Below are positions 21,494-32,642 of a stretch of 64,000 bases of DNA, one piece after another. A program made the translations under genes and the position numbers. The stretch comes from Endocalyx cinctus. Taxonomy: Eukaryota; Ascomycota; Sordariomycetes; Amphisphaeriales; Apiosporaceae. How positions within the stretch are numbered: the first letter of the stretch is position 1; every line of letters starts with the position of its first letter. Location of the stretch: the NCBI GenBank assembly GCA_001600455.1, contig BCKC01000003.1:2242168-2306167 (forward strand). Reading direction: 5' to 3'. The notes below the pieces were generated by a model. It was given only the letters and a program-made list of their open reading frames with translations. It was not told the origin of the DNA and did not search any database.

Positions 21494-24400
21494 CTTCGTT
21501 CCTAATTTTTTATAATATCTTCAACTCTTAGGATAAATATATAAATATATAAATAATCAAATGCTATAAAAATAAAGGTTATCTATACTAGGTAGGATAT
21601 GTCGCGACGTAGGTAGTTAGTCCGTAGAACACGCAACTTTGGAGGGGCAAAAAGGTCTACCCCACCAACAGTTGTACGCCATACAGTGTTAATTTACAGT
21701 TTACTTTTCATATAACACTGTATAAGTTGGATTTCCTCTAGAGCCTGTCTTGTAAGTAATAACTCTAGACGAAAAGTAAATCTTGAGATATAGCAAGACG
21801 GGTAAATCATCTTTTTCTCAGGAAGACCTCATTTATCATAGAAAAGGGGATCTATCAATTAATATTCCCTATTTAGTACAATATGACTAGCCGCAACCTG
21901 ATTCAGAATAGTGAAGGCTACACGACATATCTTTATCATCTCGGTTGATAGTTATAAGTCGTACAGAGATGGGGAGGCCTCCGAAAACTCAGTAGACAGG
22001 CATATCTGATAACAGGGGGAAACGGTTGCTCATTTGCTTGCTTATGTGGCTACACAAGAGGCACAACTGATTACCCGATTGCTCTTCCAGCCAAGTTTTC
22101 TGTTCCAAGTGAGGTGTACCAACATGTATCAAATCAGGTCTCTCACCTAAGCCATGCCGCTTTTAACCTGAGCCCAGCTTGAACTAGGTATATCCACTTT
22201 GAAACAAGTAAGGCGGGAGACTTCTTAAGAAGTCGTTCTTCAAACGTAAATATGCAATATTATAATTCCAGTCGCTAACTAATACGCCACTTTACGCTTT
22301 TTATGTATAGAAGCTGATATTAAGACGTGAACTCGTGCTAGTTAGGCTTTCGAGGTCATACCGATCCGACTCCGTATTTATCTAGGTCCTAGTTCGGTAT
22401 CTAATTCCGTACTGCCCCGAGCCTGTACTGATACGGGGCCCACAGCCGTACTGCTCCGAATACCAACCCAAGCAAGACTACACTCGCAAAATTTAAGCTT
22501 AATCGCGAAAACACTTACAAGTAGTGAGAGGCAAATGGACTTGTGTGATGAATTGCAATGAAGTGCGAGTTGTAATGTTTCGTATAAAAGGGGCTCCTCC
22601 TCTACGGAAAATTCAGGTTGTAAGTTGCGTATTTAGTGTAGGTAGGACCGTAGTATATATACGCCTTACACGAAAGCTTCTTAAATAGAGAAGTAGGATG
22701 GACATGTCATTTTGGCCGGAGCCATTAATGGCCAAATTATATGGATACGTCGGTATATGAAGCGTGTCGGAAGATCAGGTTATGCCCATATTATGCTATG
22801 GCGTAGAATTTGTATGTCCTAACTTTTGGGCGCAGTCTTAATATTCCGTATTTGACTAATATAAAACCTACTTGTTAGGCAAAGCTTACAATATACTCAA
22901 GAGTATATGTATATACCCAAAGACCTTTACCTTTTCACTCTGTTATACAACTCTCTTACGACTTAATCAACAACATGCTGATAATACGTCATCTCACATA
23001 CCTCACGGTATGCCCCCCCTCGCTTTCATGGGCATATCGTCAGACTTTAAAGCGATAGCTGTCTTATGCGCGGCAATAGTTTTCGACACCTTCCATATAA
23101 CTTCGTCGAAAGCCATCCTCTTTTGCGCTATTACTTCTGCCATATGTTTCATTAACGACACGGTTCCCTAAACTACAACGACGACAATTAACGACATATT
23201 CGGCGTCTTCCTGATACTCTCCTTAAAACTTAACGGTACCACTTAAGGGGGACACTACGAAGATGGGAGGGCTAAGCGTTACCGGACTTTTCTTGCGACG
23301 AAGTTACTGGGAAAAGAACCTTACTTTCACTACTGAATTACTTCTTTGCCATGTTCATCACGGCGAAATCTCTCGTAACCGGCCTTAAACTGAAAGTATG
23401 TTATTCCGTCTTACTTATGCAGATAATAATTGCGCCTTGCGTAGCTCTTTACCGACAACGGTGGAATTCGTCGCTCGATAGCGAGGCACTACAATAGATA
23501 AATAGAAAGAAGTAACTATATACTCTAAACAGCGTCATTTTGAGAGTTTCGCAAATCGGTTCTACGCGCATAACTTTTACCGAGCGCATAAAATATATAA
23601 TAACTACCTAAGCTTGGAGTAGTCACCTACGGTAAGGATTAACTGAGCCGAGCGTGAGCAAAGGCGGCGATGCTAAAAAAAATATGTCAATCCTAATTTG
23701 GCGTGCTTGGGTACATCCAGTTACTTTGTATGTAGACTTCTGTCAGGCTGTCAGGGTCATTACCCCCATTTTTGTCCTCTTGTCTTTTATATATGAATCC
23801 TTCGAAATACGTGATTAAACAAAAATTACCCAATCCTATCAACTCCTTGTCTTTCCAAATCCTTCCTCTTTGAGAGGAGAACATGATCGACATCTACTCT
23901 GGTGTAACATATACGTGTATAGATACCAAAACGAAACACGGGATATCACTTGTCTAAGGTTAACCATTATCCCGCCTTTTCATATTCTACTAAAGGAGAA
24001 ATTAAGTATTGGGTATTGTAGTACAAAAAAGTGTGGAGGGAGGGGGGATTCATCATGCATGGGAAGCCGAGAGATATTAAAATGCACAGCGTCCATACAT
24101 ATACATATATAGTACCATCCATTTCAAAATGATGGATGGATGGATGAATGAGATGAGATGATCAAGCTCGTAAACTGCGGGGGGCCGCCTTGACGTTCCA
24201 TCTTATCCAAGGTGGGAATAGGATATCATGCGTATGTCTTACATTAGTTGCCAGTCAGAAACCTATGAAGAGTAGCTATCGGATCTGGATCATTCGTGTA
24301 TACTCCGGGTAGAACATGAGAAAATTACTTCTTAGAAAGCATACTAGAATCGTATTGGTTGTATGTGAGGAGGTGGGTGAAAAGGAAAAACAACAATACC

Positions 24401-24688
24401 CATTTCGTTCTTCTTAGTAGAAGTCGGTGGATAAACCAGTACCTTCTTCTTTCTCTTGTTGTTGGGAAGTCTGTTGGTTTTCAGGTCTTGGAAAAAGAAA
24501 AGTCTTCGCAGGAATTTCCGAAATCAAGTTGAAAATCATATGTATACATTCCTATAAGATCACAGCGAATAACATCGAATATATTTCTAATAATAATTGG
24601 TGAGGCTCTCTGTCACCCCCCACATGAAGCCCCATATATACATTTATATTTGATCAAGTCACCAACAGACCAAACATATAAAAAAAAA

Positions 24689-24719
<31 letters not shown>

Positions 24720-25361
24720 AAGAAACCGTTATCGTGTTAGCTCTCGTAGGAAGCTGGGCACCAAGAGATTTTTTTATCGGATTGTCCAGTTTCCCATGAA
24801 CTTTTGTTTGGACCTTCCAACGGCAGCAAAACCGCCGTGATAAGAGCTGAGGTTCCAAGACGCTTGGCTTCTTCGCCTTCTCGCATACACCCCTCCTACA
24901 CCCCCAGTCAAGCATATGTGTATCCTGCTTTCTAGTACATGTATGAACCCAACTGCCTATTCCCAGGCGCTTGGAAACATAATAACAAATACACTACGGA
25001 AGTGAAGGATATTGAGCCGGGCGTGACCGAGCGTATGTTACCTCTTTGTGCCTTGTAATTTTGAACGTCTTGTAGAATTTTTATTTTTATTTTTTTTTTT
25101 TTGGTCTCGATGGATATAGTCTGTTTGTGAAGGAATGTAGTCCCTGACTAGCCTGATGGATTTAATAAGGAGTGAGACGTTCGGAAATGTCATTCGTGCT
25201 ATGATAAATATTCGTATTTTACTCATCCACAAGCAGCCAAGCGCTCGTTCATCCTATGTCGTGTCGTTTTCATCTCATCTTCTGCATTACTCGAGATCAA
25301 AACTCGAGCTCGGTAGTGGTCTTTCACGTTTGTGCATAGAACATTAGCTCAACATCGGTTG
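21494..25361. other. Large AT-rich gene-poor region
   Basis: About 3.9 kb with no supported gene. The longest plausible frame (22872-23171) encodes a hydrophobic 99-residue peptide with no family pattern. A TATAAAAGG sequence near 22583 is not followed by a gene. Simple repeats occur: GATG units near 24130-24160 and the poly-A/(AG)n tract at 24680-24719. The dense stops and TA-rich sequence suggest decayed repeats or RIP-affected DNA; no terminal repeats could be matched by eye. Confidence 0.5.
24697..24719. repeat. (AG)n microsatellite after a poly-A run
   Basis: Eleven or so AG dinucleotides directly following about seventeen A residues. A simple, probably length-variable repeat. Confidence 0.9.
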
Positions 25362-26019
25362 CTAGGCCGTCTTGTCCGCAAACTTGGCTTTCACTTCAAG
25401 CTTCTCTAGCGGATCGACATTGCACAGTCTAAGAAGTCTTCTAGAAGTTGCGTAGAGTTCTTCGCTGCTTCTGGAGCCAACACTTGATGCTAAATTCCGA
25501 GACTTGACCGAGTACTTTTGCATGTACCTAAGCATATGTTGCTGGGCAATGAAGTTCTGGTTGGTGCTGGTGAGATATACACACCAGTCAGTGTAGTGTA
25601 CATTATGTACATATGGAGACGAGTTCACGGAAAGAAACCTTTCTAATGCGGTGTGACGGTAGTATCTTGGCACCTAGTCCGATCATAAGAGTTGAACTAA
25701 GGGACCCCTCTCCGTAAGGAAACCCATCCTTTAAACTCGTCTTATCCAACGGCTTCACCACCATAGGCACGCGTATGTAATATACGTAAAGCGAATAAAC
25801 CAGATAGGTGAGTATGTTGGAACGAGAATGAGAAGATTCAGCAAGACTTGTTGTTACACTGTCATCTAATCGTATAGTGTAATCATCCCGGCCCTTTGGT
25901 TCCTTTCTACTCGACTCCACATGATAAGGAATGAACCTGGGGAGCTTCGAAATATCCTGGTCAATTATCTTTATTTCATAGGGGAGCCAAGAACTTTGCA
26001 ATAACAAGGTCCTTATCAA
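25362..26019 (-). pseudogene. Doubtful relic of a protein-coding gene
   Basis: Two overlapping open stretches on the minus strand in different frames (26019-25603 and 25673-25362) look more protein-like than their surroundings. The upstream one contains LAESSHSRSNILTYLVY and VVKPLDKTSLKDGFPYGEG. The downstream one contains DWCVYLTSTNQNF and SSEELYATSRRLLRL. They could be one gene broken by a shift near 25640-25670, or an intron whose borders I cannot place. No family was recognised. The call rests on composition only and may be wrong. Confidence 0.2.
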
Positions 26020-26956
26020 CGGCTTACCTACCTAAACCGGACTAATAAAACTCGTAATTCTCTTGACTCTTGAACTCTTGAGGGTCCAATCCCCTCTACT
26101 CTGCAATAGTAGCATCGGTGATCAAATGCTTTTTGTCGCTTACAACTAATAATTAGTTGCGAATGCAAGACAAGTATGTAGTACGTACCTAAGAAAGCGA
26201 ATGTGTATTTTCTGAATTCTCAGCGCTAGTATCTTGCTCTTGATCAGACGAAGATCACTTCGTTGAAATCCTTCGTAATTTTTTTTTTTCGGTTCCGTTT
26301 GATTTGTTCGACTTTGCAGGGTGGATGCACGTATCTTGGTGTCTTGGTGACCGACCGCATTTACCCGAATCCAATACCATTGACTTGGCATTCTCTGGGC
26401 CACGCAAATGTAGTGTTTCGTACCCGCATGCTCATGAAGCCTGCTCATCACCCTAATCCCTCTCTTTGATCGAACTTCACATAAGCCAATCGTACGACAG
26501 TTCGCTTCTGTCTTTGCCATGTTCTAGAATAGCCCAGTTCCTAATCCTCATGCCAGAATGGCTGGGCACCGAGTACGTTACTCAAGTAGTTGTAGAAATT
26601 GAGCCTTATCTTGAATGGGTGGCCTGACTGTTTTCTATTACACCCCTCCCCTCTTCCCCCCACCATGATAAATTTGGCATTGGGGTCTGATAAGAGTCGA
26701 AATGTTGTAAAGTGGTAGCTAGCTGGGTCGCTGATCCCGGATATGTGTTGCCTCAACCCCCCTGGTGCCGAGAAAAGAGGTAAATAAATCTGTATATAAC
26801 CCAGATCAACCCCGTCGCGCGACTCAGATCTTTTCTCGAGGCTTCTTTCTTTTGTCTGAAGTCCAGCCATTCTCTTCAGCTCACCCATCCACTCCGTATA
26901 TTGGTAAGACCCAATCGGAATATCCTTCCCTTCGCTAGAGACTCTTTCCAGTCAAG
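26020..26956. other. Upstream region of the PTR2 gene
   Basis: No supported gene. A 124-codon open frame on the minus strand (26146-26520) lacks domain character. The last 200 bp hold the probable PTR2 core promoter and a pyrimidine-rich 5' UTR. Confidence 0.5.
26793..26799 (+). promoter_or_regulatory. Possible TATA box of PTR2
   Basis: TATATAA sits 164 bp upstream of the proposed PTR2 ATG, followed by CT-rich DNA. Supported by position only. Confidence 0.35.
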
Positions 26957-28871
26957 ATGGGTAAGTTGATTAATCTGTCGGCCTTTTCTGTATTTTCTCC
27001 CCACACTAACGCATCCCTCTGCAGCGGACACCAGTACTTCCATCGGATTGGCCGTCGCGCCCGTCGGGTCGGTGCGCGCTTCCGTGGACGAAAAAGCCTT
27101 GGAAATGGTCGTAGATGCTAGGGGACCCGAATATGGTATCAACGAGGAAGGCCGCGAGACCTGGCACGGCCTCGTCATCCCGACCGAGGAAGAGAAGAAT
27201 ACCTTGCGACGCGTCGCCGGCAAGATGCCGGCGACCGCTTATTTGCTCTGCGCCGTAGAGTTCGCCGAACGAGCATCCTACTATGGATGCTTCCAAGTTT
27301 ACAAGAACTTCATCCGAGCGCCCCTCCCGGCCGACGGACCGGGTACGGGTGCTACCGCGCCCGGATCCGAGCTCACTGCTGGCGCTTTGGGTTTGGGCTC
27401 TGTCGCTGCTACCGGTTTCACCGAATCGTTCAAGTTTTTGGCGTATGCTCTACCGATTTACTTTGGTTGGCTTGCCGACACCAAGTATGGTCGTTTCAAG
27501 ATGATTTGCCAGGGTGTGGCTGTTTGCGGTATCGCCCACATCATCATGATTATCTCGGCCCTTCCGCCCGTCCTTCAATCTGGTAACGCCGCTGGACCGT
27601 TCGGCCTTTCTTTGTACCTCCTAGCCATCGGTGCCGCTCAGTTCAAGCCCAATATTTCTCCCACCGTCATCGACCAGAGCCCGCACAAGATTGCGCACGT
27701 TATCACGGAAAAGAGCGGGGAGAAGGTCCTCGTAGACCCGGAGGAGAGTATTAATAGTGTCATGTTGTGGTTTTACCTCTTGATCAACATCGGCGCCGTG
27801 TTCGGTATCCCCACAACGTACCTGGCCAAGATTGTCGGCTACTGGGCCGCTTACCTGATTCCCACGATCCTGTACCTGCTTCTCCCCCCTCTGCTCTGGT
27901 ATCTCCACCCGCGGCTAGTCAAGCAACCCCCGGGAGGATCCGACCTCGGCAACGTTTTCAAGGTCCTCGGAGACATCTTCGCCAACGGTGGCGTAAAGAT
28001 GCTCTGCCGCAAGGGCTTCTGGGAGATCGGCAAGCCCAGCGTGCGCAAGGCCGCCGGCTCGACCAAGGAGTACGCGTACGACGACCAGTTTGTCGACGAC
28101 GTGCGCCGGACCTTCCAGGCCTGCGGTATCTTCCTCTTCCAGCCCATCTGGCAGATCAACGACGGCGGTCTCGGCGCCGCCGCCAACGCCTTGACGGCCG
28201 GCATGGATACCAACGGTCTACCTAACGATCTCCTCGACAACTTGAACGCGGTCAGTATTGTCATCTTCGTACCGATTATGAACCATATCGTGTACCCGAT
28301 CCTGCGCAGGTACAAGATCAAGTGGGGTGCCATCTCGCGAATGACGTTCGGTTTTGCCATGGGCACCATCGGCTCCATTGGTTTCTCGGTCTTGCAGTAC
28401 TTCGTGTACCAGACGTCGCCCTGCGGATACAACGCGACGACGTGCGCCGAGATCGTGCCCGAAGGCGAGACTTCGGTGTCTACCGTCAGCTACAGCTTCT
28501 ACGCGATCCCTATCATCATCACGGCCATCTCCGAGATTTTCGTCAACGTGACGGCTTACGGTATCGCGTACGCGCGCGCCCCCAAGAACATGAAGGGTTT
28601 GGTGGCCTCGCTGAACTTGGCCATGACCGCCATCTCGGCCGCTATCGGTCTGGCCGTCGCGCCGGCTATCCGTGACCCTTTCCTCATCTGGGCCTTTGCC
28701 GGACCGACCATCATCGGCGCCGTCTTCACCGTCGCTTTCTACCTTACTTTCCGTAAGCTCAACGAGGAGGAGTTTAAGCTGAACACCGGCTTCGAGGACA
28801 CGAAGCGCGAACCGGAAAGCAGCGACGAAGAAAACCAGAGGGAGCCGGTTCTAAGCGAGAAGAAGGCTTAG
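26957..28871 (+). CDS. ptr2: Proton-coupled di/tripeptide transporter, PTR2 family
   Basis: POT/PTR family H+-peptide symporter of the plasma membrane, 616 aa. Two exons: 26957-26960 and 27025-28871. The coding frame of exon 2 is open to the acceptor but has no ATG there. The short leader ATGG followed by GTAAGT joins in phase to give MADTSTSIGLAVAPVG; the 64-bp intron ends CCTCTGCAG. Family marks: ERASYYGCFQVYKNFI after a cytosolic N-terminus of about 75 residues, FKPNISPTVIDQ, and FYLLINIGAVFG, which fits the second PTR2 signature. About twelve hydrophobic segments follow the usual pattern, and the tail is acidic and charged (ESSDEENQ). All conserved stretches are intact. The coding region is clearly GC-richer than its flanks. 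In related fungi such genes answer to nitrogen source; nothing in this sequence shows that directly. Confidence 0.95.
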
Positions 28872-30856
28872 GGTGGATCATTCGTTTATCACACGTGTCT
28901 CATAATCTGTGTCATCATACTCCGGGTAGAATCAAGCCTTGGTGGTAGTAACAACTTTCTTTCTGGTTGGGAATGGATGAGCGTTAGGATGAAGCTGACA
29001 GGCAGACACGTCTTTTTTTCCTCTTCCAAAGATACCAGTATTCATGTAAATTCTAGCGAGTAAATAACAAACATTGAACATGCCAAAGATTCTGAATTTG
29101 TGTGGACCTTGGAAAAAGAAGTAGAGTATGAACCATGGGTTTCCGTCTATATATGGTGGTAGTCTAGGACTATGAGTACTAAATTACACTATGAGTCACT
29201 ACCACGCTTACGATTTAGTGGCTGACCTGCCTATCCGGGCAGGTGTGCCCTTCTATTGCAGTTTAAGTACACCCAAATTCCATTACTAAGGCGTATTAGT
29301 TGCGGCCTATTACCCCTAACACCTAGGGAAAGCAATAGGTACCGTGCATAGCGCATATAGCGTATCAGTTGTGCTCGGAGTGGCACAGTAATTTATACCG
29401 ATGTAAGCCCTAGTCGACCGAAGGGAAGCCTCAAGATAGTTTCAGCCCCCAAACGCAAAATCCCAGATTTTCCCGATTCTCGACCGATCGGATCTGTCCC
29501 TTTTGTTATTCCACTTACCCACATGAGCTTGTTTCTACATCATGTCTTACTACCTGGACTTGTCGGCTGCTTGATTTGCCGTAGGTGCCTGAGAACTGAG
29601 TCCAGGGTGTTGAAGTGGCGGCTACATCCGGTTGGGGGCGCCCTTCCTACAAAGTACGTCACAAGGCTGGTACGGAATCCCTATCCATCATAAGCAGAGA
29701 AATACATCGGTACTACGCCCCCAACGATTGCACAATAGTAAAAGATAAAAAATTAAAGCAAAATCCAATTTCGGTTTACATTATTATATTTTCTCTTAAC
29801 AAAGAGAATGTTAGAATAATGGGTTCTCCAGCACCCGTACAACATACCGGGCCTTGCCTGGTTTATTTAATGAAGGTAAACTTAGGGTAAACTCCTGTAC
29901 TCTGTAAAATAGAGTAGAGAGTCACCACCCCTCAATCAATCCATCCGTACGATCGTGCCCGTAAAAGGCAGCTCAAAAGAAAAACATACAAATGCCAAAT
30001 AGAACGGGCAAGATCCGGTATAATATCTTTGCACGGGTTCAGAACCGAGCATGACTGGGTTAAGATGGCGTATTATTGGCGTATAGAGAATGGCAACGAC
30101 TACGGTACATCCATATCATCACCGGTTTGGGCTTTGTACTGTGTATTACTGAATATAGATTTTTGTTTTGGGAACTTTTTCTTTTCTTTTTTTTGGGTAT
30201 TATTATTGTTGCATTGCTGCACTATTCTGACTTCGAACCTATCCATGCTACTGGGATATTTTGCGAGGGCAAGATAAGACGTAGCTTCGAATTGGCTAAA
30301 AGCTAAGGGGGTATTTCCACCAGTTCCCATCGCAACGTGAAAGTGAATCGTGTTTGGCTTGGATTTTATTATCATCCAAGTGTGTTCAACGTAGAGGACC
30401 GAGGGTATTAAATCGGTCCTCGCAGATCATGAAAAGGGTGGGAAATAAAAAGAAAAACTCGATGGAGTGTCGCATAACCTGGAAATAACGCCTAAGAACG
30501 CCTTGCTGCCGCCTTTTACTTTATTTTCATTTTTTTCGGCTTCCTTCTCAGTCTTTGTCCCCTCGTAAAATAAAAAACGACCGAGAAAAAAATAAAATCG
30601 AGAGATCGAGGCATTGCCTGGTCTAAAGAAGGTAGACACAAAGCAGATGTGACGCACCGTGAGATAGGTACAGAGATCAATAAAATATGTACATCGAAGT
30701 CGGCATTATACAATGTGAAAGGTAGTTCATAGGAGAATTGAAAATTAAAGTGTAGAAAATGTGTAAAATACGGAACGAATGTCGTCTTTTCTGATTCGGA
30801 TATCGAGGCTTTGAGGCCAACTTTTAGTTCGGGTAGACTGTAATAATCGGTCAGTT
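28872..30856. other. Intergenic, convergent gene ends
   Basis: About 2 kb between the stops of PTR2 (+) and the Ca2+ exchanger (-). No supported gene: open frames at 29615-29890 and 30029-30306 are low-complexity. A 14-bp stretch TACTCCGGGTAGAA near 28919 also occurs near 24300. Confidence 0.5.
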
Positions 30857-32642
30857 TCAAATCTCGCAGGGGTATGTACTTCGAAAAAGCTGTCTAAACT
30901 TACACCACGCGCATACGGCGATAATTAGGTACAATGCGATGAGCAGCGCACCTTCGAGCCAGTGGCTCTTGCCGTCACCAATCAAGTAGTTGACAAGTAG
31001 AACGGAGACGAAAAGGACGACGATCTGGAACGTGTCGAAAGCGAGCGTCATATCTTGGTTGCCCATTCCCCAGCCGATAATAACAAGTAGTGGGATGAGG
31101 AAGAGAGACACCTGCATAGAGGATCCGATAGCGACACCGATCGCAAGGTCCATCTTGTCCTTGATGGCGACCGTAACAGCCGTGGCGTGCTCGGCAGCGT
31201 TACCAACGATGGGGATAAGGATAAGGCCGATGAATTCCTCACTAACACCTTCAGACGCGATAGCCTCGATGCCACTAACCATTCCCTCGGCGCAAAGAGC
31301 GATGATGACGGTCGAGATGAGGAGGGTGACTAAGGCGACAATGAAGTTAAGTTGAGGTCCCTCTTCCTCCTCCTCTTCTTCCTCCCGTTTCTTCATCATC
31401 ATGTCACGCATTTCGCCGTGTCCGTTGCTAACGCCGTTAGTCGCGAGCCCTGCGCCCGTCATGCCGATCCCCTGGGCCAGAGTCAGCTCCGGAGTAGAGC
31501 CTCGCCTCTTGAAAATATCCTTAGCCGGCACCTTCTGGGATTCCTCGTTGAAGACAGCGCTGTGCGTCTTGAGTTGGAAGAAGAGGTAAGCGGCGTAGAT
31601 TAGTAGAAGAATGACGGCAACTCCGTGGGACAACGACGGAACAGCATCGGGCGGTAGAGAGTTGATGTCGTCGTTCAAGTTAAAATCGGGCGTGTGCGAA
31701 AAGACGGTAGGAACAATGAGACCTCCGATGGCCAGGGCGAGAAGACTAGCAGCAGTCTGGGCGACAGTCGTGTTGAAAAATTGCTCACGTCGGTTGAGAC
31801 CTCCGCACAAAAAGCAAAAGCCGAGAACAAGGAGTAAATTCGACAAAACGCTGCCGATCAAAGAGGTCTGCACGACCACAACCTGATCCTGAGTGAGGGC
31901 AATGATAGCCACAATAAGTTCAACCGCATTACTAGTTAGTACCCCAAGTTAGTAACAATCTCCCCATTTGCAAATATATATATATATATACACGAGTACA
32001 GGTGAGTCCTTACCCAAAAGTTGCGTTGATCAATCCACCGAGCGTCTCACCCGTTCGAAGCGCAATCTCCTCCGTGGCGAAGCTGAGCATAGCTGCTAGT
32101 GGAATGATGGCGACAAAGTTAATGGCAAAGGCAATACGTCCATCCAGGTTCAGGGCCCAGATCGCAATACCCGCAGGCGCGGCCAACAAAAGGATGTTGA
32201 TCCACGAGTTCAGGAACGTTCGTTGCAATTGATTCTTGACGGTAAACGGCTCTTTCGGGTACACATGCTTGAACAAGCCAGTCTTCTTCTTTTTCGGCTT
32301 CTCCTCTTCGGGTTCGGGTGCTTGCGAAGCAGAGGGACCACCACGATGTCGCATACCCTCGGGTTCACTAGTGACCGTAGTAGGGCTATGGTTGGTTGTA
32401 GCCTGGGAATCGTAGACATCCTTGACTTCCGTCTCGTGGTTCTCCCCCGCCTGTTCCGGAATACTCTCGTGCTGTACTTGTCCTTCTTCGGCGGTGGCCA
32501 AGGTATTTGATCGTTTGGGCGTACTGGTCCATACATGCGCGAAAGGGTTAAAACTGACCGAGCTCCCGCCCGAGTTTTTTCGACTTATGCTGTGCGCCTT
32601 TGACTTATAGCCAATAAGGTTGACTGGTGTATCATCCATCAT
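30857..32642 (-). CDS. vcx1: Vacuolar Ca2+/H+ exchanger, CAX family
   Basis: Cation/proton antiporter that loads Ca2+ into the vacuole, like yeast Vcx1. Two exons on the minus strand: 32642-32014 and 31931-30857, 567 aa. The 82-bp intron (GTAAGG..ACTAG) splits the first of the two inverted cation-binding repeats; joining gives INATFGNAVELIVAIIA. The second repeat, VGNAAEHATAV, lies about 185 residues further on. Both GNAxE motifs carry the acidic residue expected to bind Ca2+. The first 140 residues are polar and cytosolic, rich in Ser, Glu and Lys, ending in KPKKKKTG. About eleven membrane segments follow, with an acidic run of eight Glu between the two halves, as is usual in this family. 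The first membrane segment follows FLNSWINILLL. No defects were seen. Confidence 0.95.

Noticed and set aside
22872..23171. 99-codon hydrophobic frame
   Set aside because: Lies in decayed AT-rich DNA; hydrophobicity follows from the T-rich sequence. Not conserved-looking.
26040..26110. Possible tRNA T-arm (GGGTCCAATCCCC)
   Set aside because: No matching acceptor, D or anticodon stems could be folded upstream.
26146..26520. 124-codon frame upstream of PTR2
   Set aside because: Low protein character and no motif; more likely chance openness.
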